Positions 15,296 to 23,027 of a stretch of 64,000 nt of DNA are shown here, piece by piece. How positions within the stretch are numbered: the stretch's first letter is position 1; the number at the start of each line of letters is the position of its first letter. Source of the stretch: Trebonia sp035571275 (GTDB lineage: Bacteria > Actinomycetota > Actinomycetes > Streptosporangiales > Streptosporangiaceae); contig DATMKQ010000466.1 of NCBI GenBank assembly GCA_035571275.1, positions 22,494 to 86,493 of the forward strand, in the 5' to 3' direction. Both the position numbers and the translations under genes were made by a program. The notes under the pieces were generated by a model. The model was not told the DNA's origin. It worked only from the letters and a program-made list of their open reading frames with translations, and made no database searches.

Positions 15296-16437
15296 TGCGA
15301 CAACCGCGTCGCGGCCGGGGCGCGTAGCGGAGCCCGGGCGAACTCCGCCATACCGTTGGCGAAGCTGATCGTGGCGGTAAATCCCAGGTCGCGGCGGGCG
15401 GTGTCGGGCGAGGCGACGATGTGGCGGACGTCGCCGAGCCGGTAGTCGCCGGTGACCTTCGGCTCGATCTCGCCGCCGAACTCGGCGGCGAGCGCCGACG
15501 CCATCTCAAGCACCGTGTGCGGCGTGCCGCTCGCCACGTTATAGGCCCGCAGCGTCCCGGCGGCACCGCCCGCGCCGCCCGCGCCGGCCGCGCCGGCCGT
15601 GGCGGCCGTGGCGGTCGTGGCGGTCGCGCCGGTCGTGGCGGTCGCGGCGAGCGCGAGCACGTTGCACCGCGCCACGTCGCGGACGTGCACGAAGTCGCGG
15701 CGCTGGCCGCCGTCTTCGAAGACCCGCGGCGGGAGGCCGTTCTCCAGGCAGGAACGGAATATCGCCGCCACCCCCGAGTAGGGCGTGTCCCTGGGCATCC
15801 GTGGGCCGTACACGTTGTGGTAACGCAGCGCCACGGCGGCCCCGCCGGTGAGCCGGGCCCAGTTGGCCGCCAGGTGCTCCTGCGCCACCTTGCTTGTGGC
15901 GTAAGCGTTGCGCGGGTCCAGAACGGCATCCTCGCCCACGGTCGACCAGGACAGGACCGCACCGCACAGGGGGCAGCGCGGCTCGAAAACGCCCGCCTCG
16001 AGATCGGCGCCGGCCCGGGGGAGCGGCCGGACCGAGGCGTCGTGTGCGCATTCGTAGGCACCCTCTCCGTACACCACCATCGACGAGGACAGCACCAGCC
16101 GCGGCACGCCGCGGCGGCCCATCGCGTCGAGCAACACCGCCGTCCCCGTCACGTTCACGTCGGCATACAGCGGAAGGTCGGCGAGCGACACGCCGAGTCC
16201 CACCATGGCAGCCAGGTGGCAGACCGCGTCGACGCCGTCGAGAGCGTCCTCCACAGCGGCGGAGTCACGAACGTCCGCGACGCGAAGATCCCATTCGTTC
16301 GGAATATAAGAAGGTTTTCCATCGTGTACGGCGGGGCTGAGCGAGTCCAGGCCGCGGACCTCATGCCCGGCCTCCGTCAGCGCCTCCATCACATGGGATC
16401 CGATGAACCCCGCCGCTCCTGTCACTAGTACGCGCAT
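15268..16437 (-). CDS. NAD-dependent epimerase/dehydratase with low-complexity insert
   Basis: A 389-residue extended short-chain dehydrogenase. It has the Rossmann motif MRVLVTGAAGFIGSHV, the active Y-x3-K in NAYATSKVAQEH, and VHVRDVARCN ahead of the C-terminal substrate domain. The start ATG at 16437 puts the nucleotide motif at the N-terminus; a longer frame adds 19 extra residues. The stretch FEPRCPLCGAVLSW holds a CxxC pair. Between LALA and LRAYNVASG an insert of about 30 Ala/Thr/Gly residues replaces what is normally a short turn. Likely acts on a nucleotide sugar; divergent from the GT2 gene. Confidence 0.92.
   Translation of the reverse strand: MRVLVTGAAGFIGSHVMEALTEAGHEVRGLDSLSPAVHDGKPSYIPNEWDLRVADVRDSAAVEDALDGVDAVCHLAAMVGLGVSLADLPLYADVNVTGTAVLLDAMGRRGVPRLVLSSSMVVYGEGAYECAHDASVRPLPRAGADLEAGVFEPRCPLCGAVLSWSTVGEDAVLDPRNAYATSKVAQEHLAANWARLTGGAAVALRYHNVYGPRMPRDTPYSGVAAIFRSCLENGLPPRVFEDGGQRRDFVHVRDVARCNVLALAATATTGATATTATAATAGAAGAGGAGGAAGTLRAYNVASGTPHTVLEMASALAAEFGGEIEPKVTGDYRLGDVRHIVASPDTARRDLGFTATISFANGMAEFARAPLRAPAATRLSHQVNGPSSL
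15555..15650 (-). repeat. Nine-base low-complexity repeat in the epimerase
   Basis: Repeated GGCGGTCGT-like and GCGCCGGCC-like nonamers encode the Ala/Thr/Gly insert. The segment is a typical slippage-prone tract and is out of place in a Rossmann-fold enzyme. Confidence 0.8.
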
Positions 16438-16488
16438 AGCTGGGAGCCAAGCACCCGGCGGGCGATTCCACGGTCGCGCGAGGTCAGC

Positions 16489-16505
16489 CGTCACAGTTCC
16501 GTAAG
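16489..16505 (+). promoter_or_regulatory. Candidate response-regulator site, copy 3
   Basis: CGTCACAGTTCCGTAAG, whose complement CTTACGGAACTGTGACG equals the copy before the regulator at 15 of 17 bases. It is located between the divergent epimerase and GT2 starts. Confidence 0.6.
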
Positions 16506-16551
16506 GGCCGTTCCGCGCCCAGATCCGCTGCTCACCACTAGCGTCGGCGCC

Positions 16552-17253
16552 ATGGAAACCGCCATGGACGCCGCCGCGGACGCCGCGTGCGGCCCGCCGA
16601 TCGACGTCGTTCTACCATGCCTCAACGAGGCCGGGGCGCTGCCCTGGCTGCTCGCCAGGATGCCCGCGCGGTACCGGCCGATCGTCGCCGACAACGGCTC
16701 TACTGATGGCTCGGCGGCGATCGCCAGCGAATACGGTGCCATCGTCGTACGTGTCCCGCAGCGCGGTTTCGGGGCCGCCTGTCACGCGGGGCTGCTGGCC
16801 GCGACCAGCGACATCGTCTGCTTCATGGACGCTGACGGGTCGTTCGACCCGGCGGACCTTTCCATCGTCACCAGGCCGGTCGAGGCCGGCGGCGCCGACC
16901 TGATGCTGGGCCGGCGCGCGCCGGCCGCCCAGGGGGCGTGGCCAGCGCACGCGCGGCTGGGCAACATGGTGCTCGCGGCCGAACTGCGGCGCCGTGCCCG
17001 CCTGCCGCTGCGTGACCTGGGCCCGATGCGGGCGGCCCGGCGACTGCCGCTGCTCGACCTGGACCTGCGAGACCGCAGGTTCGGCTATCCGCTCGAGATG
17101 GTGATGCGCGGCGCCGCCGCGGGCTGGCGGATCTACGAGGCGCCCGTGCGGTACTACCCCCGTACCGGCAAGTCCAAGGTCACCGGCACGGTCGGCGGCA
17201 CGGTCAGGGCCGTCCGCGACATGCGCCGCATCCTCGCCACGTACGCGGCATGA
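16552..17253 (+). CDS. GT2-family glycosyltransferase (DPM1-like)
   Basis: A 233-residue soluble glycosyltransferase of GT-A fold. It shows VVLPCLNEAGALPWLL, the nucleotide-binding VADNGSTDGS, the metal-binding DADGS motif in CFMDADGSFDP and the later GYPLEMVMRGAAAGWRIYEAPVRYYPRTGKSKVTGT, which is typical of polyprenyl-phosphate sugar synthases. It could charge the lipid-linked sugar used by the GT87-like protein of the same block. The stop overlaps the next start (ATGA). A second in-frame ATG lies at 16564. Confidence 0.92.
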   Translation: METAMDAAADAACGPPIDVVLPCLNEAGALPWLLARMPARYRPIVADNGSTDGSAAIASEYGAIVVRVPQRGFGAACHAGLLAATSDIVCFMDADGSFDPADLSIVTRPVEAGGADLMLGRRAPAAQGAWPAHARLGNMVLAAELRRRARLPLRDLGPMRAARRLPLLDLDLRDRRFGYPLEMVMRGAAAGWRIYEAPVRYYPRTGKSKVTGTVGGTVRAVRDMRRILATYAA

Positions 17254-17912
17254 GCGCGAACGTCTTGGCGGCCCAGGCGATCGTGATCGCCAAGGAGCCG
17301 GTGCCGGGGCGGGTCAAGACGCGTCTCACGCCGCCTTTCACCCCAGCCGAGGCCGCGCTGCTCGCGGAGGCGGCGCTGACGGACACGCTGGCCGCGGTCG
17401 CGGCCGCCCCGGTGGCCCGGCGCGTGCTCGCGCTTGAAGGCAGCGCGGGAAGCTGGCTGCCGCCCGGATTCGACGTGATCCCGCAGTGCGGCGGCGGGCT
17501 TGACGAGCGACTCGCCGCCGCCTTCGCCGAAGCGCACGCGGCGCTGCCGCAGCCGATGGTGCTGATCGGCATGGACACGCCGCAGGTCACCCCCGGGCTG
17601 ATCGCCGACGCCGCGGGAATGCTGGACCGCGGAGAAGCGGACGCGGTCTTCGGGCCCGCCGCCGACGGCGGGTTCTGGCTGCTCGGCCTGCGCAGGCCCG
17701 ACCGGTCACTGCTGGCCGGCGTGCCGATGTCGCAGGCGGACACCGGCCGCAGGCAACTCGACAGGCTCACCGCGGGGGGCCTGCGAGTTGCCATGATGCC
17801 CGAGCTGACAGACGTGGACACGGCCGCGGAAGCGGAGCTGGTCGCCGACGAGGTCCCCGGCTCGGCCTTCGCGGCGGCCTTCGGCCTCGCCTTGGCCAGC
17901 CGGGCGGCTTAG
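17250..17912 (+). CDS. TIGR04282/DUF2064-family transferase
   Basis: A 220-residue protein of the family named after arsenosugar biosynthesis glycosyltransferases (DUF2064). It has the nucleotidyltransferase-like start AIVIAKEPVPGRVKTRLTP, the GMDTPQVTPGLI acidic motif, and GPAADGGFWLLGLRRPD. It overlaps the GT2 gene by four bases. In actinobacteria this pair often travels with a SAM methyltransferase and a molybdopterin oxidoreductase, as it does here (from recall). The biochemical role is not established; there is no arsenic gene nearby. Confidence 0.9.
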   Translation: MSANVLAAQAIVIAKEPVPGRVKTRLTPPFTPAEAALLAEAALTDTLAAVAAAPVARRVLALEGSAGSWLPPGFDVIPQCGGGLDERLAAAFAEAHAALPQPMVLIGMDTPQVTPGLIADAAGMLDRGEADAVFGPAADGGFWLLGLRRPDRSLLAGVPMSQADTGRRQLDRLTAGGLRVAMMPELTDVDTAAEAELVADEVPGSAFAAAFGLALASRAA

Positions 17913-17930
17913 CCGGCCAGCCAGGGCGGC

Positions 17931-19154
17931 TTACGCGACCGGACCGCTGACCGTGACCAGCGACCCGTAGGTCATGTAAGGCCAGACGTACTCGGCGGGA
18001 TCGTACTGGATCTCCACGCAGCCGAGGCTCTGGTAGTACCCGTAGCCGCCACGGGGGAAGTAGTGCACCGCGTCGCCGCCATTGAAGTACGACACCCAGT
18101 ACACGGTGTCGTCGTACTTGGTGCCGTCCGGGTTGAGGCCCTTCATCTGGGTGACCTGGTACCTGAGGTAGACGGGGAAGGTGCCGTCCACGGTCGGCGA
18201 CTGCGGGATGCCGGTGTTGGCCGGCGTGTCAAGGATCATCTTGCCGTCATGCCATACCCGCAGCGACTCGGGTGAGTTCTGGTCGGCCCACGCGTAGGTG
18301 TACCCGTTCGGGTTGTCTTGCCCCTTGGCGACGGCCTTGAGCAGGTCGGACCAGACCTCCGGCCCGGCGATGCCGTCCATGGTGAGCCCCTGGTTGTACT
18401 CAAAGGCCCGGACCGCCCCGTTGACCAGCATGTTGTCTGTGCCTGTCTCCCACTGGCTCGTGAGCTCGCTCGGATAACCAGGCTTGAAGCTGAACGAGCC
18501 CGCGGGCGGGTCATAAGCGGCGGACAGCTGGGCGTTAGCGTCGCCGTCCGGGACCGGCGCGGCGGCTGAATTGTCAGGTGTCCAGGTCAGCGGCAGGTAA
18601 CCGAGCTGGGTGAGCAGTTCCTGGAGCCGGAGTACCGAGTACGAGCCGGTGGTGAACTTGACCGTACGGGACACGGCCAGTGAGGTGGCGATGCCCGGGG
18701 CGCCCTGGACGCCGGCGCTGCCGCCGGGGATCTTCAGGGTGACCGTGGTCCCCGGTTGGTAGCCGACTGACGGCGTGAAGGTCGCGGTGCTGCCTGAGAC
18801 CTGCCAGCTGCCCGGCACCTTGGGTGACAGTGTTGGCAGCGGGGTGCCGGACGACAGCGCCGACGAGAACGTCACTGTAATGGGCGCCGCGCCGTTGACA
18901 TCGTGCGACCCGCGTGGCGCGACCGAGACGATGTGCAGCGGTTTCGGCGGCGCCTTGGGCTTGGGCTTCACCTTCGCGAGTGGCTTACTGTCGCTGACGC
19001 TGGCAAGCTTCTGGTTGTTCGTTGCCGGATGGGTGACCGCGGCGTACGCGCCGCCAGCGATGACAACCAGGGCGGCCGCCCCAGCGGTCGCCGCGATTCC
19101 CCTGTGCCGGAAAAGCGCAGCGCTCTGCCGGCCCACACTCCCCAAGAACGACAC
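17931..19154 (-). CDS. L,D-transpeptidase with Ig-like and peptidoglycan-binding parts
   Basis: A 407-residue envelope protein. An uncleaved or cleaved signal helix lies at about residues 20-40, then a Lys/Pro-rich linker, an Ig-like Big-type domain (ITVTFSSALSSGTPLPTLSP), a putative peptidoglycan-binding segment (RAFEYNQGLTMDGIAGPEVWSDLL) and a C-terminal YkuD domain. The catalytic cysteine is in YYQSLGCVEIQYDP; the usual S-H-G-C is S-L-G-C here, with a histidine in AVHYFPRGG. Such enzymes make 3-3 cross-links in peptidoglycan. A second L,D-transpeptidase gene of different build lies 4 kb away. Confidence 0.9.
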   Translation of the reverse strand: MSFLGSVGRQSAALFRHRGIAATAGAAALVVIAGGAYAAVTHPATNNQKLASVSDSKPLAKVKPKPKAPPKPLHIVSVAPRGSHDVNGAAPITVTFSSALSSGTPLPTLSPKVPGSWQVSGSTATFTPSVGYQPGTTVTLKIPGGSAGVQGAPGIATSLAVSRTVKFTTGSYSVLRLQELLTQLGYLPLTWTPDNSAAAPVPDGDANAQLSAAYDPPAGSFSFKPGYPSELTSQWETGTDNMLVNGAVRAFEYNQGLTMDGIAGPEVWSDLLKAVAKGQDNPNGYTYAWADQNSPESLRVWHDGKMILDTPANTGIPQSPTVDGTFPVYLRYQVTQMKGLNPDGTKYDDTVYWVSYFNGGDAVHYFPRGGYGYYQSLGCVEIQYDPAEYVWPYMTYGSLVTVSGPVA

Positions 19155-19587
19155 GGTGCGAGCTCCTCGACGATTCGTCAGACCAATGGTTCAGTGCCAG
19201 GCCCAAGTGCGCATGAGAGGCGGATCACATCGATGTGGATACATCGCTGCGCGTTACGCTGCGCCATCTCATGTTAGTGCCAGTACCTATCAAAATGGGA
19301 AACTTCGGATCACGGCATCTCTACGTAGAAGACGCCGGTATGCCCGGAAAAGTTGCCTTCGATTTGCCGCCCACGGCAGTGCCGCCACGGCAAGGGTACC
19401 GGCCCAGGGGCCGGAGGCCCGCCCGCCGCCCGCCGCTGCCCAGAGCCGTCAGTCGGGCCCCGTCCGGCTCGCTGTCCAATCGGTGCCGGTGCGCCGCACA
19501 CGTGGCGCAGGCTGCGCGGCCTCTCGGCGTGATAAACGATGCTGTAGTCATGTTGACCCGCGTCGCGGTGTGGGAAAGGGGAGCGGT
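19155..19587. other. Intergenic region without a clear gene
   Basis: A 433-base gap between the divergent L,D-transpeptidase and DNA ligase genes. The frame of the ligase stays open backwards through it, but residues encoded there have no family match and start codons with ribosome sites are absent. I see no riboswitch fold that I could defend. Both promoters must lie here. Confidence 0.6.
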
Positions 19588-20547
19588 ATGGGAACAGAGA
19601 TGCCGTCGTGGGTCGACCCGCAGCTGGCCACACTCACCCGTGAGCGGTTCTCCGATCCGGCGTGGATCTTCGAGCGCAAACTTGACGGTGAGCGGTGCCT
19701 CGCCTTCGCCGGACCTGAAGGCGTCCGGCTGATGAGCAGGAACAGGCACGAGATCACCTCCACGTTCCCGGAGATCGCCGCGGCCATCGCCGAGCTGCGG
19801 CATGGGGATGTCGTGGCGGACGGGGAGATCGTCGCGTTCGACGGCTCGCAGACCCGATTCGAGCGGTTGCAGCAGCGGCTCGGGGTCGCCCGGCCCTCGA
19901 GTCAGCTCCTCGAGGAGTACCCCGTTTACTACTACATGTTCGACGTGATGTACGCCGAGGGCCGGGACACCCGGCCGCTGCCGGAACTCGAACGCAAGCG
20001 GCTGCTGGCCGCGGCGTTCACCTTCCGCGATCCGCTGCGGTTCACCGAGCACCGCGAGCGTGACGGGGAAGCCTTCTCCGTGCAGGCCTGCCGTGACGGC
20101 TGGGAGGGCCTGATCGCCAAGCGGGCCGACGCGCCATACCAGGGCAGGCGTACCCGGGACTGGCTGAAGTTCAAATGCGAGAATGCGCAGGAGTTCGTGA
20201 TCGGCGGCTTCACCGACCCGCAGCGGTCCCGGGTCGGGTTCGGCGCGCTCCTGCTCGGTTACTACGAGGACGGTGAGCTGGTGTACGCCGGGAAGGTGGG
20301 CACCGGATTCGACAATGCGACGCTGCTTCGCCTGCACGACCGGCTGGCCAGGGACGAACGGGACAGCCCGCCCTTCAGCCGCGGCCCCCTGCCTCCCAGG
20401 CACGGCGTGCACTGGGTCGAACCGCGGCTCGTCGGCGAGGTCGGCTTCAGCGAGTGGACCGACGATGGCGAACTCCGCCACCCCAGGTTCCAGGGCATGC
20501 GGGACGACAAGGAACCCCACGAGGTCGTGCGGGAAATGCCGTCCTGA
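19588..20547 (+). CDS. ATP-dependent DNA ligase (LigC/LigD ligase domain type)
   Basis: A 319-residue stand-alone ligase. The nucleotidyl lysine is K31 in RKLDGER; other motifs are DGEIVAFDG, FDVMYAEG, WEGLIAKRADAPY and WLKFKCENAQEFVIGG, followed by an OB-fold domain that ends RHPRFQGMRDDKEPHEV. It matches the ligase part of the non-homologous end-joining protein LigD, with no polymerase or nuclease domain. ATG at 19588 gives the family length and has GGGGAG upstream; the longer open frame is not used. No ku gene is in the window. Confidence 0.93.
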   Translation: MGTEMPSWVDPQLATLTRERFSDPAWIFERKLDGERCLAFAGPEGVRLMSRNRHEITSTFPEIAAAIAELRHGDVVADGEIVAFDGSQTRFERLQQRLGVARPSSQLLEEYPVYYYMFDVMYAEGRDTRPLPELERKRLLAAAFTFRDPLRFTEHRERDGEAFSVQACRDGWEGLIAKRADAPYQGRRTRDWLKFKCENAQEFVIGGFTDPQRSRVGFGALLLGYYEDGELVYAGKVGTGFDNATLLRLHDRLARDERDSPPFSRGPLPPRHGVHWVEPRLVGEVGFSEWTDDGELRHPRFQGMRDDKEPHEVVREMPS

Positions 20548-20839
20548 TCAGCGCGTAAGAGCCCTGCAACAAGTGTTGCGACCGTCCGCTACTGGCCCTC
20601 ACTGACGGTGAGAAGTTCTTACGACGCGCGTCCGCTCTACAGCGCGTCGGCACGTATAACAGCTATATCTCGGCGGATTCTGACGGTCTTATCAGGCGCG
20701 TTATAACTTGGCAATAAGTCTCTCAGGAAATGTCGTGGGGACCGTTCAGAAAAAATCTTCACGGTTTCGCCATCAGCCCCGTCTACCTGGTCTAACGTAA
20801 TCCACCGGGAGCCCTGAAGTGGACACGGAGGTGGATTGA
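20548..20839. other. AT-richer promoter region
   Basis: A 292-base gap with lower GC than its surroundings, including runs such as GCGTTATAACTTGGCAATAAG. No gene is visible. It probably holds the promoter of the secreted protein that follows; GGACACGGAGGTGG just before its start is the ribosome site. Confidence 0.5.
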
Positions 20840-22477
20840 ATGCTCACCGGGCATCGGCCCGCAATGCGACGGCGCAAGCGTCGAAGTCGTGCGGCGCGTA
20901 TTGCGGTCCCCCTCGCCATACCAGTGGCGTTGGGTGTGACTCTCGGGGTCATCATCGCGGTCTCGCAAGGATCGCACTCGACGTCGCTGCAGCAGTCGGC
21001 GTTCGGAAGGCACCATCACGGCGGCACCCCGACCGCCTCGGCCAGCGCTAGCCCCTCGGCGAGCGCCAGCGCCACGGCGAGCGGCTCGGCGAGCCCCTCG
21101 GCCAGCGGCGCCACGACAGTGGCACCGGCCGCCCAGTTCGCCAACGGCCAGATCGCCTCCTTCTCGCTCGGTGACGTAGCGACGGCACCGGTCGACGGCA
21201 CAGGCGCCGCCATCAGCCTGACCCAGACGGCGGCGCAGGCCGCGACGTCCATGAACTGCACGATCGCGGTCCCGGCCAACCCGCTCAGCGCACAGGGTCT
21301 GGCGACACCGTGGCAACTCGGTGACGGTTGCTCGATGGCCAACGCGGGCACAGAAGGCGCATTCGTCGAGGCGACCATCCTCGCGCCCAACGGCTCGCTG
21401 TCGGTCTACAACCCGCTGGTGGTCACGGCGGGCACCCAGCCCGCGGTGACGCCGACCGCGCCGACGATCGCGGCGGGCTCCGCCGTGATCATCGACGTCG
21501 GCTTCAACGGGACCAACCTGGTACTCGACGGCCCCGGCGCCCGGCAGGGCAACTGCGTCGACGCGCTCGGCCAGTCGGTCATCGGCCAGGTTTCCGCCTG
21601 CAACGCGGTGAACTTCTACCGCACCGCGAACGCGGACATCGCGCGCGGGACCCTCCAGGTCCCGGCGATCGGCACCGCTAGCGATGGCCAGGCGTGCCAG
21701 ACTGTGCGCGACTTCGCCCTGATCGACCAGGACCAGAGCGACAACGTGGTCAGCCAGTACCTGATCAACGCCAACGGCCAGACCGCGCAGAACACCGCCG
21801 CGAACAAGGCGAGCCTGACCGGCGCGACGGTGCTCGTCAACGGCAGCGATGACGCGCTGCTCAGCGAGTTCGTGGACCCGGCCAACGGCTGCGCTCCGTT
21901 CACGGCCACCGACCCGACCAACCCGAACGGCACGGCGCCCTCGCAGGCGCTGAACGAGCTCAGCGCGCGGATGAACCAGAAGGGCGTTATCGCGGTCGTC
22001 CCGCCGAACGACGAGATGACGCTGGTCGGCGGCAACATGAGCATCGCCAAGACCAACGTCTACCGGTCGCTGGTGGACCAGCCTCTGCTGGCTGGCAACA
22101 CCAACGCGGCCACGGTAGCGGCCGACTACTGCCAGAACATGGTGAACATCGCCCCGGCCAGGAACAACCTGGACCTCGCGAAGGACACCGCCTTTGGCAC
22201 CCCGGTCGCGGCGATCGGCGACAACCTGGCCACGTTCCTCGGCAACCGGCTGTCGATGTCCTTCGTCAACCTGGGCTGCAGCAACTACGGCGTGACCAAC
22301 CCGGTCAACGTCACCCTCGACGGGAACGCCGTCGCGACCGCGGTCGCCTACACCCTGACCCAGCAGACGGCGACGGGCGCGACCGCGGCGGCACCGAACC
22401 CGATGGCCGGCCAAGGGACCGGTACGCAGGCGAACGGCTCGCGCCGCAACTTCTGGCAGAACCCCTCGGGCATGTAA
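20840..22477 (+). CDS. Large secreted or membrane-anchored protein of unknown function
   Basis: A 545-residue protein. An Arg/Lys-rich start (RRRKRRSRAAR) precedes one hydrophobic helix at about residues 22-42, then a Ser/Ala/Thr-rich linker (about 58-90) and an extracellular domain of some 450 residues rich in Asn, Ala and Thr. The domain has at least eight cysteines (for example MNCTIAV, QGNCVDALG, NGCAPFTA, DYCQNM, NLGCSNYG), consistent with disulfides outside the cell. I do not recognise the family. A small downstream gene repeats only the leader helix. A strong hairpin terminator follows at 22506. Confidence 0.85.
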   Translation: MLTGHRPAMRRRKRRSRAARIAVPLAIPVALGVTLGVIIAVSQGSHSTSLQQSAFGRHHHGGTPTASASASPSASASATASGSASPSASGATTVAPAAQFANGQIASFSLGDVATAPVDGTGAAISLTQTAAQAATSMNCTIAVPANPLSAQGLATPWQLGDGCSMANAGTEGAFVEATILAPNGSLSVYNPLVVTAGTQPAVTPTAPTIAAGSAVIIDVGFNGTNLVLDGPGARQGNCVDALGQSVIGQVSACNAVNFYRTANADIARGTLQVPAIGTASDGQACQTVRDFALIDQDQSDNVVSQYLINANGQTAQNTAANKASLTGATVLVNGSDDALLSEFVDPANGCAPFTATDPTNPNGTAPSQALNELSARMNQKGVIAVVPPNDEMTLVGGNMSIAKTNVYRSLVDQPLLAGNTNAATVAADYCQNMVNIAPARNNLDLAKDTAFGTPVAAIGDNLATFLGNRLSMSFVNLGCSNYGVTNPVNVTLDGNAVATAVAYTLTQQTATGATAAAPNPMAGQGTGTQANGSRRNFWQNPSGM

Positions 22478-22505
22478 GCCAGACCGACCGGACAACCCGC
22501 TCAAC

Positions 22506-22554
22506 AAGCGCGGCGCGGCGGACCCAGGCCACCTGGGACCGCCGCGCCGCGCTT
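22506..22554. terminator. Long hairpin terminator
   Basis: Arms 22506-22528 and 22532-22554 pair over 23 bases with a single central mismatch and a three-base loop, 29 bases after the stop of the secreted protein. One of the strongest stems in the window. Confidence 0.85.
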
Positions 22555-22782
22555 CATCGTGGGGAAAGACCCGTTTGGGACGGCGCGTCCAGGCTCGCCG
22601 CGTTCGTGTGCGTCGGCGTCGGCCAGGGCATCGCCACGCTGCGGGAAGCGCCCTGGCGGCAAGAGCGCCCATCTGCGCGCGATGTGACGGTTTCCGCCTG
22701 TTTTCGCTAACTGCTAGATAACAGCTTGGTATCAGAGTTAGTCTGGCCGCCGAGGGACCCAAAGGCGGTGGAGGTGGCCAGC

Positions 22783-23001
22783 GTGACGCTGATCCAGGGG
22801 GGCTTCGGCGACCGGGCGAGCGCGAGGCGGCGGGCACGGCGCCGCCGGACCGCACGGGCAGCCGCGCCGCTGCTGATCCCGCTGGCGCTGGCGCTGACCC
22901 TCGGCGTGATCCTCGCGGTGTCTTCCGCCACCCCCACGGCGCACGTCAACCAGCAGAATTCCGGCACCACAAGCACGAGCACGAGCACGCCGCGCCCGTG
23001 A
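22783..23001 (+). CDS. Small membrane protein similar to the leader of the 545-residue protein
   Basis: A predicted 72-residue protein starting at GTG 22783, seven bases after GGAGG. It has a basic stretch (SARRRARRRRTARAA), one helix (PLLIPLALALTLGVILAVSS) and a short Ser/Thr tail ending in STSTPRP. The basic stretch and helix align with residues 12-43 of the protein upstream (both contain PLxIPxALxxTLGVIxAVS). The extracellular domain is missing. It may be a truncated duplicate or a small regulatory partner. Upstream it has its own 305-base gap with the preceding terminator. Confidence 0.65.
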   Translation: MTLIQGGFGDRASARRRARRRRTARAAAPLLIPLALALTLGVILAVSSATPTAHVNQQNSGTTSTSTSTPRP

Positions 23002-23027
23002 CGTTCGCGGGCTTGCCGGAACGACCG

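Noticed and set aside
18775..19587. N-terminal extension of the DNA ligase frame by 271 codons.
   Set aside because: It is antisense to the L,D-transpeptidase and without ligase homology; ATG at 19588 gives the family length.
19155..19587. A cyclic di-AMP riboswitch ahead of the L,D-transpeptidase, as known for some cell-wall genes.
   Set aside because: I could not find the conserved core elements; a covariance-model search would settle it.
20792..22855. A 687-codon minus-strand open frame.
   Set aside because: Antisense to the 545-residue secreted protein, with Arg/Gly/Val composition typical of shadow frames and no motif.
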